A stretch of DNA of 64,000 bases from JALYXV01 sp963733505 (GTDB lineage: Bacteria > Actinomycetota > Acidimicrobiia > Acidimicrobiales > Palsa-688), in assembly GCA_963733505.1 (NCBI GenBank), contig CAVTDW010000003.1, positions 1-64,000 of the forward strand, given 5' to 3'. The notes beneath the pieces are model-generated. The model was given only the letters and a program-made list of their open reading frames with translations. It did not search any database and was not told the DNA's origin. This document shows, one piece after another, positions 62,822-64,000 of this stretch. Position 1 is the first letter of the stretch; each line of letters opens with the position of its first letter. A program made the position numbers and the translations under genes.

Positions 62822-63918
62822 CCTCGCCCCGGCTCGAACGACTGGACCGGGTGCGGTCGGCCATGTCTGGGGCCGGTGTCGATTGTTTGCTGCTCTCGCT
62901 GGGCGCCGACCTGCCCTGGCTGACCGGATACACCGCCATGGCCCTGGAGCGGCTGACCATGCTGGTCCTGCCGGCCGACGGCGACGCCACGTTGGTCATC
63001 GCCCGGCTGGAGGCGCCCCGCGTGGACGAGGATCCGGACGCCTTCTCTGTGGTGGCGTGGGACGAACACGAAGACCCGGTGGATCTCGTCGCCCGCCTCG
63101 TCGGGGCCCGACGGGAGTTGGCCATCTCCGATCGGGCGTGGGCCACCTTCCTCCTGCAACTGCAGGCAACGATGCCCGATGCTGCCTGGCGGGCCGCGTC
63201 GACGGTGACCGGGCCGCTGCGCGCCGTCAAGGATGCGGGCGAAGTGGCCGCCCTGGCGGCGGCCTCCTCGGCCGCCGACCGGGTGGCGACGGCGCTGGTC
63301 GGCGGCGACATCGCCCTCATTGGCCGTACCGAGGCCGAGGTGTCCGACGACATTGGCCGGCGGCTCGTGGCCGAGGGCCATCAGCGGGTCAACTTCGCCA
63401 TCGTGGGCAGCGGGCCCAACTCGGCCAGCCCCCACCACGACGCGACCGCCCGGGTCATCGGCGCCGGGGAGTCGGTCGTGTGCGATTTCGGCGGCACGAT
63501 GGACGGCTACTGCTCCGATATCACCCGGACGGTATTCACCGGCGACCCCCCCGACGAGTTCCAGGCGTTGTACGGCGTGCTCCAGGAAGCGCAGGCGGCG
63601 GCGGTCGCGGCGGCCGCGGTCGGCACGCCGTGCGAGCGGGTCGACCAGGTGGCCCGCGACATCATCAGCGGCGCCGGCTACGGCGAGTTCTTCATCCACC
63701 GAACCGGCCACGGGATCGGCCTCGAAGAACACGAGGATCCCTACATCGTCGGGGGCAACAGACAACCACTGCTTCCCGGCCACGCCTTCTCGGTCGAGCC
63801 CGGCATCTACCTGCCAGGCCGCTTCGGCGCCCGCATCGAGGACATCGTCGTGGCGTCCGACGAGGGGCCACGATCCCTGAATAGGGTGGATCACGCGCTC
63901 GCGGTCGTGGAGGGCTAG
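62818..63918 (+). CDS. M24-family Xaa-Pro peptidase-like metallohydrolase
   Basis: A 366-residue protein: an N-terminal creatinase-like domain (LERLDRVRSAMSGAGVDCLL, LPWLTGYTAMALERLTMLVL) and a C-terminal pita-bread catalytic domain with all five metal ligands: Asp pair in VCDFGGTMDGYCSDITRTVF, His in FIHRTGHGIGLEEHEDPYIV, Glu in AFSVEPGIYLPGRFG and Glu in RIEDIVVAS. Such enzymes cleave Xaa-Pro bonds or related amides. GTG 62818 overlaps lipA's stop (GTGA), so it is co-translated, though its link to lipoate metabolism is unclear and probably incidental. Confidence 0.92.
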   Translation: MTSPRLERLDRVRSAMSGAGVDCLLLSLGADLPWLTGYTAMALERLTMLVLPADGDATLVIARLEAPRVDEDPDAFSVVAWDEHEDPVDLVARLVGARRELAISDRAWATFLLQLQATMPDAAWRAASTVTGPLRAVKDAGEVAALAAASSAADRVATALVGGDIALIGRTEAEVSDDIGRRLVAEGHQRVNFAIVGSGPNSASPHHDATARVIGAGESVVCDFGGTMDGYCSDITRTVFTGDPPDEFQALYGVLQEAQAAAVAAAAVGTPCERVDQVARDIISGAGYGEFFIHRTGHGIGLEEHEDPYIVGGNRQPLLPGHAFSVEPGIYLPGRFGARIEDIVVASDEGPRSLNRVDHALAVVEG

Positions 63919-63921
63919 CCC

Positions 63922-64000
63922 ATGGATCTCGGAATCTCGGGGAAGGTCGCCCTGGTCACGGCCGCGTCCAAGGGTCTCGGCCGGGCCAGCGCCCTCGCCC
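63922..64000 (+). CDS. SDR-family oxidoreductase (partial, runs off the window)
   Basis: The first 26 codons from ATG 63922 read MDLGISGKVALVTAASKGLG, RASALA: the N-terminal Rossmann strand and a TAASKGLG nucleotide-binding motif of a short-chain dehydrogenase, as in FabG-like enzymes. It starts 3 bp after the M24 peptidase stop on the same strand. Too little is present to say more. Confidence 0.75.
   Translation, partial: MDLGISGKVALVTAASKGLGRASALA

Overview
The window is GC-rich (roughly two thirds G+C by eye) and reads as a chromosomal segment of an actinobacterium, most likely from the Acidimicrobiia or a nearby lineage. The indications are a homodimeric AceE pyruvate dehydrogenase, an F420-type PPOX protein, several Hanks-type kinases, frequent GTG starts and ATGA/TGATG overlaps, and small families typical of the phylum (DUF2630, DUF2203, HhH-GPD repair protein). 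I saw no rRNA, tRNA or CRISPR array.

Layout. 1-20.8 kb is mixed and less dense. It holds a degraded gene at the left edge, a coiled-coil/metallo-beta-lactamase operon, an acyl-CoA dehydrogenase, a structured leader carrying a 16-nt complement of the 16S rRNA 3' end, thiS-thiE, a large STAND regulator with a DNA-binding domain at each end, a secreted 14-repeat protein, an IS256-family element with 25-bp inverted repeats and a 9-bp target duplication, and a broken PIN-type toxin gene beside its probable partner. 20.8-40.7 kb is mostly housekeeping: aceE with a HAD phosphatase, MarR-ClC, RNase HI, a DUF4331 cluster, a PASTA kinase, an AdoMet-decarboxylase-like protein, DsbA-like, SDR, and the transglutaminase/alpha-E/ATP-grasp trio. 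40-52.6 kb looks like a stress or dormancy island: MgtA-type P-ATPase, PPOX protein, ABC exporter, universal stress proteins, GNAT, acetate kinase and phosphoketolase. Sites resembling DosR boxes lie upstream of three of its genes or operons. 52.6-55.8 kb is a membrane/kinase/beta-propeller module. 55.8-64 kb holds riboswitch-controlled thiG-thiH, then DUF2203, a tiny membrane peptide, lpdA, a dihydrolipoyl acyltransferase, lipB, lipA, an M24 peptidase and the start of an SDR gene.

How they work together. AceE, the acyltransferase and LpdA supply 2-oxoacid dehydrogenase parts, and LipB/LipA make their lipoyl cofactor. ThiS, ThiE, ThiG and ThiH make the thiamin diphosphate that AceE and phosphoketolase need; a TPP riboswitch whose last bases form the thiG ribosome-binding site controls ThiG/ThiH. 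Phosphoketolase plus acetate kinase gives an ATP-yielding route from sugar phosphates that needs no oxygen, which fits its place among universal stress genes.

Caution. At least ten reading frames, including core genes (E2, thiH, a universal stress protein, a PASTA kinase), are interrupted by what look like single-base indels, while the downstream frame keeps conserved residues and the expected stop/start overlaps. Much of this is probably residual sequencing or assembly error rather than true decay, and apparent fusions such as E2-LipB should be read in that light.
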